DNA of 64,000 nucleotides from Chlorokybus atmophyticus (Eukaryota; Streptophyta; Chlorokybophyceae; Chlorokybales; Chlorokybaceae). The position numbers and the translations under genes are program-made. The notes beneath the pieces are model-generated. The model had not been told where the DNA came from and ran no database searches. It was given only the letters and a program-made list of their open reading frames with translations. Numbering within the stretch: the first letter of the stretch is position 1; each line of letters opens with the position of its first letter. Below, piece by piece: positions 33,859 to 46,757 of the stretch. The DNA lies in the NCBI GenBank assembly GCA_009103225.1, contig RHPI01002112.1:290966-354965 (forward strand), read 5' to 3'.

Positions 33859-36564
33859 ATGCACAACATGAAGCATGCTTGTTGCAAGCTTGCTGCCGCC
33901 TTCTGTCTAGTCAGCTTGCTGCTAGCTGGCACCGGCGCAGCACAGGTTGGTCCATGCTGTGTGAGTTGCGTACTCACTTGTCTCTGCATGCTGGCTGGCA
34001 TGAGGTCAACTTGCTCGCTCCGTTGGCAGGATGTACAGCTCCTGGTCAGACAGATCTCTGGCTTCCCGCTGTTTGCGATGGCGCCTCCGGGAGCTGACGG
34101 CATGATATATGTCGTGTCGCAAACGGGACTCATTAACGTGTACAGCACCAGCACAGGCCAGCAGCTATCCAAGTTTCTCGACATCACTGATCAGGTAGGA
34201 GGAAGAAAGCCGTGAATCATGCTTGACAGGTCTAGTACATGCAGTCAGCTTTCGTCCTGCACGACCTGACAGTATTAAGTACGCATAGCTGTTGTACAAC
34301 ACTGGCCAGCACACAACACCTTGTTCCCTTGTGGTATGCAAGCTGATTGTCACACAGCAGCTGATTGAAGCAGGTTTATGGGGCTCTTGTGCTGAGCATG
34401 CGGTCACTTGCGCATAGGTCTCACGATTGACCCGCCATTGCAGCTGTTGTTGATGTTATCGTTGTGGCGTGTTCCAGTCATGGGTAGGTTAGAGGCATAC
34501 TGCATTGGGCCTGCCGTCAAGTAGTACTGGTAAAACGGACACAGCACAGTTCTCTGGCTGATTGCATGTTATGTGCAGCGCCTGCAGTTGTTGTGGCAAA
34601 CTGTCTAAGTCTTTGAGCGTTGCTGTGCACAAATGCAGCTGCTGGTACTGACTGGAGAGCTGGCAGATCAAAATCAACGGGGAAGCGGGGTTGCTGGGGC
34701 TTGCATTTCACCCTCGCTACCTGGAGAATGGACTGTTTTACGTGAATTATGTTGATGGAAGCCTTGTCACTAACATCGCTGAGTTCAGGTACGGGTTGCA
34801 GGTTTTTGTCAGTTGTGGCCCGCACGCGTGTTTTTAACCAGGTGTGTCTCAGGGGGAATCCAGATCCCGCAGTCTTGACAGCGGACCCTTCAACAAAACG
34901 GGTGTTGTTGACTGTGCAGCAGCCTTTCAGCAACCACAATGGCGGTATGCTTCAATTTGGACCAGACGGACTTCTGTGGGTAAGCCCAACTCATAACCAA
35001 TATCAGTCTGTGTTAGTGGCACTTCACTTACCTATAACAACCTGTTGTACTACACCTTACCCATTGCATAAGCATGCAGGCTCGCAAACTATGCAGCTTG
35101 CGCGAGTGTGTGCAATGCACGCGCCTCCAATTGCCCCGTCCGCATGCTCACAATGCGCACATCCACAAGCATGTGCGCACGTCTGCACTTTTTGACATAT
35201 GCACATGTGTGCACATGCGCTTTGCATGCACACATTGAACGGTTTAATATGACGAGTCTGAAACAAACATTGTTCTCAAAGGTCGGACTTGGCGATGGTG
35301 GCAGCGAGGGTGATCCGCTTAAACATGGTCAGGATCCGTCCACGGTGTTTGGGTCCATCTTCAGGCTTCAAGTGGATACGTCCATTGTCTCCAAGTCTAC
35401 TAATGGCGCCGTCACAAAGGAGGGTGTTCCGCTCGCAGACGTATGGGCAAAAGGCCTGCGCAACCCCTGGAGGTAGAGTCTCTTATATGGGCTCTATGCT
35501 ACCATCACTAGGTAGGTTGTATGGTTGAACACAATCCTCTGCAGGTGGAGTTTTGATGGCTCGCTGCTGTACATTGCTGATGTTGGTCAGCAGCTTTACG
35601 AAGAGGTTGACGTACAAGACTCTAACTACAATGTTGTTAACGGAAGCAATGTGAACTTCGGCTGGAGTATTCTAGAAGGCAACCATTGCGTGAACTCAGC
35701 AAGTTGCAACACCGATGGTGGGCAGCCTGTATGTATCACCGGCAGTGAGTTGCTTGTGTTGTTGCCAAGTTAGGTAGCCTTTGTTAAGTGTTATGCCACC
35801 TCAGGTTTGACACCGCCTGTGCTGGAGTACACCCATAGCGTGCCGAACGGCTGCTGTGTTATCGGTGGCTTTGTGTACCGTGGTCAAGCTATCCCTCAGT
35901 TTGTAGGGCGCTATTTCTATGGTGACTTCTGCAGCGGCAAAGTAAGTCTGTCACGACAAGTGTAACAAGTGTACTGTCAGCATTTGTACATGCGTGCAGA
36001 CTCCTAATGTTCCGGTGTAATGTCCACACTGTGAGCACCTCCCATGCACTGGGAAGTGTGCACTTGCGGACGTACAAATAGCATTGTTGAACAACAGCGA
36101 CCATGCATCAAGCCTTGCTATGCGTTTTGACATGGCCTGTTGGCAATGAAAACGTGGTCTCATGCTACGCGTTTGTCCAGGTCTCGAGCTTCTTGTACGT
36201 TCCAGGGCAAGGGGTGACGGACCAGCAGGTGCATGGTTTCCGCAACATTGCGAGCATCTCGTCCTTTGGCATGGACTCTGCTTACGAATTGTACATTACG
36301 GCTTTCGACGAGGAGGGCTCATTGTGGAAGGTCGTGCCGGGCGGGGGCTCAATTGCAGCGCCTACAGCCAGCACCCCGGCGCCAAGCCCCGGGAGTAGTT
36401 CAGCTCCCTCTCCTTCTCCTCCATCTCCAGCAGGCACCCCTGTTACAGTGCCGGCAGCCCCTGCGCCAAGTCCAGGCACAAATGATGGGGTAACTCTTTG
36501 TTGTAACCTGCCCTGGGCCTTGCTGCTGTGTGCAGCCCTCGCAAGCGTGGTGATGACGTGGTAG
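33859..36564 (+). CDS. Secreted sorbosone dehydrogenase-like (GSDH/HHIP-like) protein, 470 aa
   Basis: Eight exons close in phase: 33859-33945, 34030-34194, 34667-34788, 34853-34979, 35282-35472, 35545-35744, 35805-35941, 36181-36564. Exon 1 encodes a signal peptide (hydrophobic core [13 protein letters not shown]). The core follows the glucose/sorbosone dehydrogenase beta-propeller pattern: [94 protein letters not shown]. The HNGG and GDGGS blocks are family hallmarks; quinone-dependent sugar oxidation is the known activity of some members. After the propeller comes a Pro/Ser/Ala hinge, then a hydrophobic end ([15 protein letters not shown]), as in GPI-anchored or membrane-tethered wall proteins. 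It probably works at the cell surface. A partial copy of the last exon follows downstream. Confidence 0.93.
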
Positions 36565-36844
36565 TTTTTCATTCTTGTGCATAGTCTGTAAGTGACAACT
36601 ACATCAGTGTAGCAGTCTGTTGGTCCAGTGGTACAGTGCAAGTGTGGTCTGTGTGCATCAGTGAATCCCGATCAGCCGTGATTGGTACCATTCAGGATTG
36701 AGTCGGTGTTGAATAGGGACAGGAAGCTGTGTAGTGTAAGGTGGCGATGTTTAGAGGGCAAGTCAAGGGCAGTGTTTTGAACACTATTGGAACCCCACTT
36801 ATATACACGTATTGAGCGAGTCACGTTTGCATCTGCTGTCAGGG

Positions 36845-37213
36845 CTCACCGGTGTCGCCTGCAGCCAGCCCCCCGGCACTGAGCCCCAGTGGGAATGTTG
36901 CCTCTCTCTCCCCCCCTCCCCCTTCCCCTCCTTCTCCCTCTCCCTTTCTCCCTCCCCCTCCCGCTCCCGCTCCCCCTNNNNNNNNNNNNNNNNNNNNNNN
37001 NCACGACAACCACACCCTCCCTCTCCCTCTCCCTCTCCCTCTCCCTCTCCCTCTCCTTCTCCTTCGCCAGCAGGCATCCTTGTTACAATACCAGCAGCCC
37101 CCGCGCCTGCGCCAAGTCCTCAAGGCACAAATGCTGGGGTGGCTCTGTCTTGTAATCTGCACTGGGCCTTACTGCTGTGTGCAGCACTCGCAAGTGCTGC
37201 ATTGATGTGCTAG
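36845..37213 (+). pseudogene. Duplicated last exon of the sorbosone dehydrogenase-like gene
   Basis: The sequence repeats the hinge and tail of the preceding gene: a Pro/Ser-rich stretch, [33 protein letters not shown] and stop. The 3' flank (GTGCATAGTNTGTNANTGACAACTA) matches the flank of the first copy, so the duplication includes the 3' UTR. The propeller part of exon 8 is missing. It could serve as an alternative terminal exon or be a fossil. A 24-base gap sits within its simple repeat, so its frame across the gap is unknown. Confidence 0.75.
36978..37001. other. Gap of 24 N within a CT-rich repeat
   Basis: The gap is flanked by C/T-rich simple sequence ((CTCCCT)n at 37017-37062). It is a real unresolved low-complexity region rather than a splice or coding feature. 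Confidence 0.95.
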
Positions 37214-38937
37214 TGTTAGCCTCTCATGCATGTGCATAGTGTGTCAATGACAACTAGGTTTGTGTGGCCGTCTCTTGTTAGCTTGTTCAGTGATCCCTTG
37301 TAGATTTGAAACTGTGGGCATTTTAAATGAACGAAGTGAGGATAGTTTGGATTGGTACAATGAGTTGGTGTCGGAGTATGTGCATCGAGATGTATTGTGG
37401 TTGGTGTGGTGTTATGTTGCGATGTGTAGGAGTGGCGATCAAAGGTAGTATATTTTTGCAGTGACAATACTGTGCGCCTGGTACTTGGCTAGTGCTAACA
37501 TGTTGCTGCACTATCAGAGTGAAGTTGGCCCCGGGTGTAGTGAAGATGTCCTAGCCCGTCTGCTCTGCCCACTGCTGTCAATGCTGAGTGTTGCATAAAC
37601 TGCGCTTTTTGTGCTACACACGACAAATTCCATCGTACACCACATGGTACATGCAATGTAACATGTTATTTAGAGTGCAAAGGTGTGCAATGCAAAGCCA
37701 ACAACCTCAGAGATTGTTTACAACCTCAACACCAAGCACAAGGCACAAGTTACACAAATAAAGGGGGGGCCCAGAGCAGCGCTAGCTACAGCTAGACAAT
37801 GACAACATTTAGACGACAACAGGCAGAGCAGGGCAGGGCAGGGCAAGGGCAAGTGGTCACCATATGCGCAGCAGAGGTGTATGAAGGCGCATGCAACGAA
37901 CATGCAAGAACTGTGATTGACACACAGCATGCAGGCAGTCATTGTCAGCAAGTAGTTCACCACCGGGCTGACCTACTCTACCTTCACTACCGCTACTACT
38001 GATACCACCACCCTATTAGACATGCAAGCATGCATATAACCTGCAATCACCTGCACAATGTGCAGCTAGTTGGTGGTTAGCAGCATTAGGCAGTTGGCAG
38101 CATTAACAGTAGACGGACTCCCTCCTCCCGCCAACATTACCCTCGCCCCTCCTCGCCATTTGCTGCTGTGTTTGGCAGTCGTTTGTAACCCTCAATCATG
38201 CACTGCTGACGTCAGCAGTGCACGCTTGCAGCGGTGGCGCGTGGCATGATGGTTCGGTGCAGTCGGTCTACATTGTTGTTGGATTATTGCCGAATATAGC
38301 CGACCCTGTCACTTGGTCTGCAGGGCTTCATCCGCATCTGCCGTTAGCGCGTGGCATGCGCCTTGCAGCGGGCGGTGGCGATGGCGATATTGGAGCGAGG
38401 AGCTGCGGCGGTGGCCGCGGTGCCGGGATGGGGTCCTGTGGCTCAAGGCCCTTCTGAACTGAACTACTGAGGCAGACGCGGCGCTTGCTTAGCAAGACAG
38501 TGTGTGTAGGGCTGTGTACGGTGGGGCATGGTGGCAGCACGGTCTGGTGGCAGCACTTACATCGAAAGCTTGTATGTCAATCGTAACAGGGGTATTCAGC
38601 TTCGGGGTAATCGCGCAGCTGGGTTTTACAATGGAATTGCATTGCAAGAGCAATCTGCGCAATTACCTTCGATTGACAGGCGCAATAACTGATGTGCTAG
38701 CTGTTGCAGTGGTTACCTTTAGTACGACTGGATGTGAAGGTGGCATCAATCTCTCTCATTACATGGGCATGCATGATGTCAGCATTGTCAGCGGCAATCA
38801 TTAACATTAGTGAACTATAATTTATAGCATTACTCTACAAATTCATACAGATTAGTACTATCATGCATACGTATGAAATTCAACAAACCCGCACAATATC
38901 AATAAAGAAACACCTTGACATCGCACCTGCGACCATT
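37214..38937. other. Spacer; no confident gene
   Basis: Only short open frames occur. A perfect 24-bp palindrome lies at 38199-38222. A GC-rich stretch at 38330-38450 could encode a short Gly-rich peptide on the plus strand, but it lacks support. Confidence 0.55.
38199..38222. repeat. Perfect 24-bp palindrome
   Basis: TGCACTGCTGAC is followed directly by its reverse complement, with no spacer. Confidence 0.85.
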
Positions 38938-39200
38938 GTCATCAATGTCGTCATCATCATCGTTGTCGTTACCGTTATTGCCGTTACTGTGGTGGTGGCT
39001 CTGGATATACATATATATCAATATCATCGTTGTCGTCACCGTTATCGCCGTTGCTGTGGTGGTGGGTCTGATATACATATATATCAATATCATCGTTGTC
39101 GTCACCGTTATCGCCGTTACTGTGGTGGTGGCTCTGATATACATATATATTAATATTATCATTATCGTCACCGTTATCGCCGTTACTGTGGTGGTGGATT
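38938..39200. repeat. 66-bp minisatellite, about four copies
   Basis: Units begin near 38961, 39028, 39094 and 39160. Each combines a GTCGTCACCGTTATCGCCGTT part, a GTGGTGGTGG part and an AT-rich TATACATATATAT part. The period is divisible by three, so all frames stay open and give spurious repetitive peptides. Confidence 0.9.
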
Positions 39201-39233
39201 TTATAAATAAATATACATATATATATATAAACA

Positions 39234-39684
39234 TATATATATACAGTCTACTCTCCTTGTAAGTATACACTTGGTCCTTTAAAAACATACTTATAGAGCA
39301 GATATGTTTACCTCCATTTAAGTATATATATGTATACTAGTATATGATACTTACAATCAGTTTAAGTGCATAATATATATTATAATATATCGCATCTTTC
39401 TTAGTAAGCATAGGTATACTTATATAGTGAACCACGCGGCGTCACGCAACAGCGTCACACAATGACTTTGTGACAATGCTGCGTTTAGTGACCCTCCTTG
39501 TAAGTATAATCTCTGCTAAAGCGGAATTTCCTTGAAAATCGGTTATGTTTACATGTATATAAGTATTCATAATAACCAACAGTATTTGCTACGGAAACTA
39601 TTAGCTCCTTGTCATTTTATGTGTATAGAGCATTTATATCTACAAAGACGATACTTATAGCCCGAGTAGACTGTATATATATAT
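39234..39684. mobile_element. MITE-like element with 33-bp terminal inverted repeats
   Basis: The left end (39234-39266) begins TATATATATACAGTCTACTC. The right end (39651-39684), read on the other strand, begins the same way and continues to a matching TAAGTAT, with about five mismatches over 33 bp. The 451-bp interior is AT-rich, contains several AAGTATA motifs and has no coding capacity. TA-rich flanks fit insertion at TA, as in Tc1/mariner-type elements, but the target duplication cannot be resolved in the TATATA context. Confidence 0.7.
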
Positions 39685-40334
39685 GCCTCAAAGACTCACA
39701 CCTGCAGCTCTGCTGCAGGTGGTCCTACTTGCGCTACTATCTTCACCCTGCCGCTTTGCGCTAATGCCTGCCCGCCGACTGTGCTTGGTTGTTCCATGAT
39801 GATTGTCAATTGCATCTCTTTGCTTCATATACTACTATCACTCGGATGTCGTCAGCGTGTTGCTGTACACAAGTTTGTGCACGCCTGTAGGTGGATTGCA
39901 TGCACCACGCACAGGACCAATCCTAGGGAGACCAATGGACCCAATCATGCATGCACTATCTGCTATAGACGATAATCCACATCTGCTGCAAGACGCTCAG
40001 CATTGCACAACAATGCCCCCAAGTAGGGCGGCCTTATCCACCAGGTTGATCCTGTGCAGGTCTCGCGTTCACCATTGTACCAAAGGGGTGTGCTACTATG
40101 CCGGCATGCATTGTGTGCCGAGACATGCTGTGTGTCGCAGACGCTTATGATGGCTGCATTTGATTGTGATGATCTGTGTGGCATTCTGTTTGCGACACAG
40201 GTGTGTCTTAAATTAGGCAGGCTGCAACGCATGTGCATAGAACTGGTTGGTCACAAGGTACAGTATTCTTATTCACAAGGAAACAATAACACCTGCAACT
40301 ACTAATGGCTCAAGCTGCAGTTATACTACAGCAC
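39685..40334. other. Spacer with a hairpin and a mosaic repeat
   Basis: A hairpin with arms CACCTGCAG/CTGCAGGTG lies at 39699-39721. A segment at about 40075-40120 is similar, in inverted orientation, to 49480-49525 (shared ATTGTAC-AAAGGGG and GGCATGCAT blocks). No gene is seen. Confidence 0.5.
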
Positions 40335-43300
40335 CTACAACACGTTCTTTGTGACCAGCAGCCCAGGCCTTTGGTTGTTTGCTGCAGCGGCAGCATCCGC
40401 AGATGCCACGGCAACAATGTTAGCCTGCTCGCCGCGCACAACCTCAAGGGCATCTGCAAACTTGTGGAAATCTTCTTGTGTGGTCGACAGGATCTGCTCC
40501 CTCCTTTGTTGCCTCTCCTCGTCTGTCACTCCAAGCACGTACCGCATGAAGCTGCACAGAAGAGAAAAGGATGAAACAAGTCAGTGAAGCCAGTAGTGCC
40601 ACCATGTCAACTTGCACCATAGCAAGAAACACTACACTACCACCACCACGCCTATATTTGGGGTGCTCATATGTGGTGCTTGTATATGGTGATGGTTGTC
40701 GGTGTGAGGGCATAAGACACAAGGTTGCAAGGAAACTTGCATGTGGATGTGGACCCTGAAGAACAAGAGCAGGCGCAAAGTACCTGGTATAGCCCTTGGC
40801 GTCAGGGAGCTGGTATGAATCAACGTCCCCGATGCAGCCAATGATGGCCTTAGTAAGGGCGTCCTTGGACAGCTCGAGCCCACGCAGGAACTCGGGGGTG
40901 CCATCATAGTTGTCGAGGGTCTTGAGCAGGTTGGGATCGCGGTACGATAGGTAGCTGAAGACGCCACTGTTAGAGTCAAAATCGCAGAAGCCGCCATATG
41001 CGCCGCCGCTCACTCGCACGCGGTCCCACAACCACGTGGCACCCACGTGCTTGCTGATCACATACGCACTGCCGTCCAGCTCGTATCCCGCATTGTACAA
41101 GTTGGCGGCCTTCCCAACATAATTCACCTGTGGAACGCGAGGACGACATGAGTGCAGGCAGGCACACACAAGCGCGCACTTGTGCACGCACACGTATGCA
41201 AGTGGCAAAGCTGCAAAACTGATGCAAGCACACGTGCATGCACACCATGCGCAACATAAGTGTCATCTTCACCTGCGTGGGGACGATGAGCGCCTCATTT
41301 CTCCTAGAGAGGATGTCTTCCCATGGCGCGGGCTCCACGTGTGTGTCGGGCAGGGACTCCATGAACGCCGCAACATCCCCATCAACAGCAGTGAGGGTCT
41401 TCTCGTCCGCGGTGAGGTTGACCAGCAGGCCCTTGCGCGACAGCAGACATGTGCGGATCTCCTCAAGCCCGGCCTGGACGGAGTCCCAGTCCGAATCGAT
41501 CTTGTTGGCCAGCTCCTTGATGTAGTCGAACGAGCTCAGACCGCCCATCAACTCAGACACGTAGCCTGCGCGGCTGTCCATTGCGTCGAGCCGTGTTGCA
41601 GCTACGCTGTGGCCGCTACCAAGCATGCGGCCCTGAGACACATGACAACGTGTTGATAAGTGCATTCCAGGACTGATGCAATGCATGCAGGCATAACCAA
41701 CGATGCAGATGTAACGCCCCATAGTAATGCGTTGTTACCCAACATGAACTCACGAGCTGAGTAACATGCGAATTGAGTAACACACAAAGCGTGCCCTGAA
41801 CGCAGCTTGAACGCGTGATGTCATGTGGGTACCGCGCGGTGCAAGCCACAACCAAAGTGTGTAACATACCTCCTTTGAGGCTTTGCTTTCAAGGACCATC
41901 TGCTTGAACCGCTCCTTGTCATCCAGTCGTGCATTAAGCATGATCTCGCGCATGAGGTCGAACATGCTGGCGGCCTGGCCGGCCATGGCCTTGCCCCTGA
42001 GCATCATGTAGAGCGCGGGCTCCTCGGGCCTCTTGCGCACGGGCGACGCGAACGGCGACGCGGAGATGCCGCCCGTCTTCTGACCGATCTTCTGCGTCAG
42101 CTCGATGAACGAGAGCTTGTCCGTGCCCATCTCGATCAAGCAGCGGCTGCAAAGCACGCGTGTTAACATGTGTTCAAAGAGTGTATATGCAAAATAACAC
42201 GCCTGCCCAAGGGTTACATTTGTGCTTACCAGAAGAGAGGCACCAGCGGCATGAGGCGCTTTGGCACCGGGCGCATGTCAAATGCCACATCAACGTACAA
42301 CACATCATTGGTAAAGAGATCATGCGAGATGACATGTGCTCCAGCCTTGTCCCTCACCTGCACCAATACCAACGCCATGAGCAAAACAACCAAACACAGT
42401 CAAAGACAACGAAAACACGTTCCACATGTACGCATACATCAATCGGAATTGTCTTCGCCTCCTTAGGGATGTCCTCCAACACGAGGGCGGGTACAGTGGC
42501 GAGCGCTTCAGGTGGGTCGGGAGTCTCCTGCTTCTCCTTCAGCAACCGCGTGGCCTCGATGACGGAATGGATGTCATCCTCCTTCAGGCCACTGCGCACG
42601 CTCTCCAGCCGCTCCTTCTCTTCGTTCTCAATCTCCGCACCAAGCTTTGTATCCGGCTGCAACAGAGAAGCGCGTGTGTAAGCATCGCTGGCATTGAACT
42701 GTTTGTGCATGCATTTGAGGGTACGTACTGTTTTTGTGCATGCACACACTCGCATGCACGTGTGGATGCCTGCTTCTACTTATGCTCACGCACGTGTATG
42801 TGTGTGCACGTGCATGCATCTTTGTGCGTGTGCATGTATGTGAGGAGGTGCATGCGTGATGTGTGTTACTTTATGAGATATGTGCACCCTTGGTACCTGC
42901 AGCTCCAGTGTAACGCGATGGGTGTTGTCCAGCAAATACTGATTGATGAGCGGAGAGAACACTGCCTTCGCTCCCTCTGATGCAATCCTGCCCTTTAGGT
43001 GCTTGAGGGGCTCCTCAAACTTGAGCGCATCGAACGGGCTGCCACCATACAGCCATTGGCCCTACAACACACAGAGAGAGAAAAGTGTCAAATGAGCCAT
43101 CCCCAACAACCCTTCTCTCATGTATCAGTGTACAATACAGTAGCACAACAAGGTCGGCGCACCATAGAGGACAACATCAAAGCGAGGCCTCGTGGGAACC
43201 GCCCGGTATTGTTCTCGCGCAGATAGAACTCGATGGTGTTGATGCTGGCCTCCACGGCTTCGTCAGAGAAGCTCTCTTCTGCCAGCTCCTTCAGCTTGTC

Positions 43301-43882
43301 CATCACCAACGCCTCCAACTTAGCGACATCTTCAGGCGCAACGCCCTGCGAGAAGACCATCATCAACCAACCACTACAACAGCTGTCACCTTCTGCAAGC
43401 ACAACTCAGGCCTCACAGCCATTAAGGCTGCCGTTTAGAACTTGGAAAACCCATTGCTTGCATGACACTTGCAAAGCAATCTTACAGCTCTCAACACCCC
43501 ATGTGCTTGCGCCACATTCAAGTGTGCTCCCTTAGAGACAACGCAACGAGTGTATACATACGACACATATACCGCATCCCGACACGCACCTTCATGCCAA
43601 TAGAGAATGTCGGCTGCGCCAGCTCGGTTTCCAGGCCACCTCCGACGACGGCCTCTCCGAGGCCCGAGTCCATCAGTGCCTTGTGCAGCGGGGATGCGCT
43701 GGTCCCCAGCATGAGGTGGTTCAGGAACGACAGCGCCAGGTCCGTCTCGAGGTCCAGCCGGCCCTCGGACAGGACCCAGTTGACCGTGAGGTACGTCTTC
43801 TTGTCCACATCGGCCTCCTCACCAACACCATATTTCTGGAAGTAAAGATTGCTAACTGTGTTGCTGTACGCTTGAGAGCAAG

Positions 43883-43922
<40 letters not shown>

Positions 43923-46266
43923 GCATTTATATGTGTGCGTGTGTGACATGGTCACGCATGCGCACACCATGCGCGTGCGCACGCGTTTGCAGCCACACAT
44001 GCATGTGCGCGTGCATATGTGAGTGTGCGTGTGTTGGTTTGGAGCTAGTTTTCCCACACACCTCAACATAGCGCTTTGGTTCCTTGAAAAGGGGCTGAGA
44101 GCCCACAATCGACTCCTGGCGAGCCTTCTCGTTGGCCTCGAACTCGGACAGATACCCGTCGAGGATGCGGAGGCGCTCGGTGGCATCATCGTCGCCGTAG
44201 ACCCAGATGCGCGCGTTGCTAGGGTGGTAGAACTTGGCGTGGAAATCCTTGAACTGCTCAAAGGTGAGGTTGGGGATCACCTGCACGCACAGCAGTTTGC
44301 GAAAACATCAGCCTAAGCCACCAACACTGACAAACTGAGAGGGTGACGATGTGCCCTCAAACAGAAAACATAAAACCCTGATATGCAGCGCATGAGGTAT
44401 AGTACAGTACAAGGAGCTAGCTAATAACTAGGTCCACTGTGGATTTCAAGCGACATCCACCTTATGGAAAGCTGAAGACCAGCATCTGATCTACAGTTAA
44501 CCCATTACTTTGGGACATAACCATACATAGGAGCTCGAGCACTTTGCATTTGAACCATAGACGCAATCATCATGGGCTTTCACATGAGCAGTTCTGCTCT
44601 ATAAGTGGTTGGTGCAACCGCGACTCTACTCACCCTCGGGTCACCTCCGCTGTCAACGCCATACGTGTTATCGGGGAACAGCTTCTGCTGGATCTCGCGG
44701 CCCAACACACTGTCCGGCTGAGAGTAGACACCCTTCATCTCATTGAAGACCACACCTGCGCCCCACATAAACCAACTGGGCAACCAGCTCGTACATGTGC
44801 ACATCTATGTGGTTGCACTAACACTAACAACCCATGCAACAAGCGCCGCATGTTGTGATGTGATGATAGATTGTGTTTAAATGTGTTTTCTCACCCTTGA
44901 AGGTGAGTGGCTCTTTGGGGTCTTCAAGCTCATAATGCCAGCCTTCCTGCTGGAACACCAGCTCATCTGATATGCATCTCGGGTGGAACACCGCGTCCAG
45001 ATATACATCAATAAGGTTGTAGAAGTCCTGCCCAATACATACATGAGTTAGCCAGATTTGCGGATGCTTGCACACATACACACACACTCACATAAATTTC
45101 ACCATGCATATTGCTGTCAGTGTTTCAACATCACCGCAAACAACAATATGCATACTTGCAGGTTTGTAGAGGCAACGGGGTAGCAGGTGCGGTCGGGATA
45201 GGTGAATGCGTTGAGAAAAGTGTTTAGGGAACCCTTGATGAGCTCCACAAACGGCTCCTTGATCGGGTATTTGCGCGAACCGCAAAGCACGCTGTGCTCC
45301 AGTATGTGCGGGATGCCCGTGCTATCAGACCTGAGTTGGGCCAATATTGTTGAGGGCTCTGCCAAACAAACACGAGGACAAAACGACAAGTAGCCAAATT
45401 ACATCTGTGTGCGCACTTGCGAACGCACACACGCATGCAACACACGAGTGCACATGCATGTGCCCGTGCGCAGAGACAACAAGTGCAGAAGCATATCTAC
45501 ATGTGCGCATGCACGCGCATGTAAGTATGTATAAATGCTTACGGGGGAGTGCGAAAGACAATGCCAAAGACTTTGTTCTCATCATCGGTCTTGACGGACA
45601 TCAGCTCCGCGCCTGTCTTCTTGTGGCGGTACAGAGTGCAGTCGGCATTGTACTCGGTGATAAACTGCGTCTCAACCTCTTCAAACCCATGAAGCTCGCG
45701 CGCTACTGGCGTTGTCTCTGCTTAGAAAGACAGTTAAGCTGGACACACACGCATGCACATACGTACAGTTCGCCAAAACCTCCATAACATGTGATACAGA
45801 ACCTTAATTTGGCAATGCTACTGCAAAACAGAAAGCCGAGCAAGCAAACGCCAGCTGCTATGGACATGCATGCACGTCAATAGCTGTAGCGTTCTGCTAC
45901 TGACACATGCACACAGTTACAGACAACGAGAATGGCGTGCCAACACACATGCAGCGGACATGCACCTGCAGGCGAAGTGGCAACAGCTTGCGTGACAAGC
46001 TTGCGGGCAGTGTTGGCGTTGAATTGGGAGGGAGAGGCAGCGGCAGCGGAGCGCAGGAGGCGTCCGGAGAGCAGCAGCGGTGCAGCCGCAGGGGAGCCTG
46101 CAAGAAGGGGTGCCCTGCTGGCAGACCTCAACCCAGCGTAGCGAGGCAGCGGACCAGCCGCAGCACTCCTCGCAACGCCGCCCGCCGCCGAAACATGCAA
46201 ACCCCGCCCCGACACTGTCGCCGCCCGCACGCCGGTGCACGCTGACGCCGTCGCCAACGCCGCCAT
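40335..46266 (-). CDS. PREP: Presequence protease (PreP, M16C metallopeptidase), 1087 aa
   Basis: Fifteen exons close exactly in phase: 46266-45966, 45717-45543, 45330-45156, 45027-44895, 44755-44634, 44280-44062, 43835-43590, 43345-43163, 43061-42897, 42656-42438, 42357-42230, 42146-41870, 41632-41273, 41127-40784, 40551-40335. PreP degrades cleaved targeting peptides and other short unstructured peptides in plastids and mitochondria. Exon 1 is an Ala/Ser/Arg-rich transit peptide (MAALATASACTGVRAATVSG). The inverted zinc motif HXXEH is in STGIPHILEHSVLCGSRKYP (exon 3, about residue 167). The downstream blocks NTFLNAFTYPDRTCYPVAS, FNEMKGVYSQPDS, GGAYGGFCDFDSNSGVFS and YRDPNL match the family over its full usual length of about 1000-1080 residues. 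The in-frame GTG upstream of 46266 was not used as start. Introns contain CA/TG- and CG-rich alternating tracts. Confidence 0.97.
43882..43917. repeat. (TA)n microsatellite in a PreP intron
   Basis: An uninterrupted TA run of about 34 bases lies in the intron upstream of exon 7. Confidence 0.9.
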
Positions 46267-46757
46267 CGCTGCCTCCGTCAGCCTCACCAGCACCCTGGCT
46301 CTCGCCACCGTGGCTACTTGCCGGCTCCTCCCGCCGAGGCAGACGGCAACACCGCCACCGACACCGACACTGTGGCTGACACCGGTTGCGAGAGAAGCCG
46401 TTGCTGCATCGGCTGCTCAACGCACAGCTAGACAGCAAGAGCAAAGACTAGCGAGATTATCTTTTGTGCGCGATGGTTGAGATGTCGCTTCGGAGCGTCA
46501 GGCAGGCATTCCTCAGTAGCGAGCACCTGTTTCGGCTTCTATCTTATGACGTGGACGCATGAGGCTTGGCCAAGCTGACGCGAGCTGATCTGAACACGGC
46601 TTACCGTAACTGCGAACACGGAGGTTATTGTACTGGTATCGCAATTGCAAAGGGACATTTAAGTTTACGTTTAGACATGCATTCAGATGTCTTAACTAGT
46701 TAAGGTATGCTTGAGATGGCGATGTGCTGAGCACCAGGCCAAGTGGTCGCGGCGAGC
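46267..46757. promoter_or_regulatory. Divergent promoter region between PreP and Maf genes
   Basis: The two start codons face away from each other about 490 bp apart. No TATA box or shared motif is evident. The PreP-proximal half is GC-rich and the Maf-proximal half less so. Confidence 0.5.

Noticed and set aside
38899..39288. Long valine/isoleucine-rich frames on both strands resembling membrane peptides
   Set aside because: They are translations of a 66-bp minisatellite whose period is a multiple of three.
46080..46480. Plus-strand frames opposite the PreP leader
   Set aside because: They are shadows of the GC-rich transit-peptide exon, which joins the PreP exons in phase.
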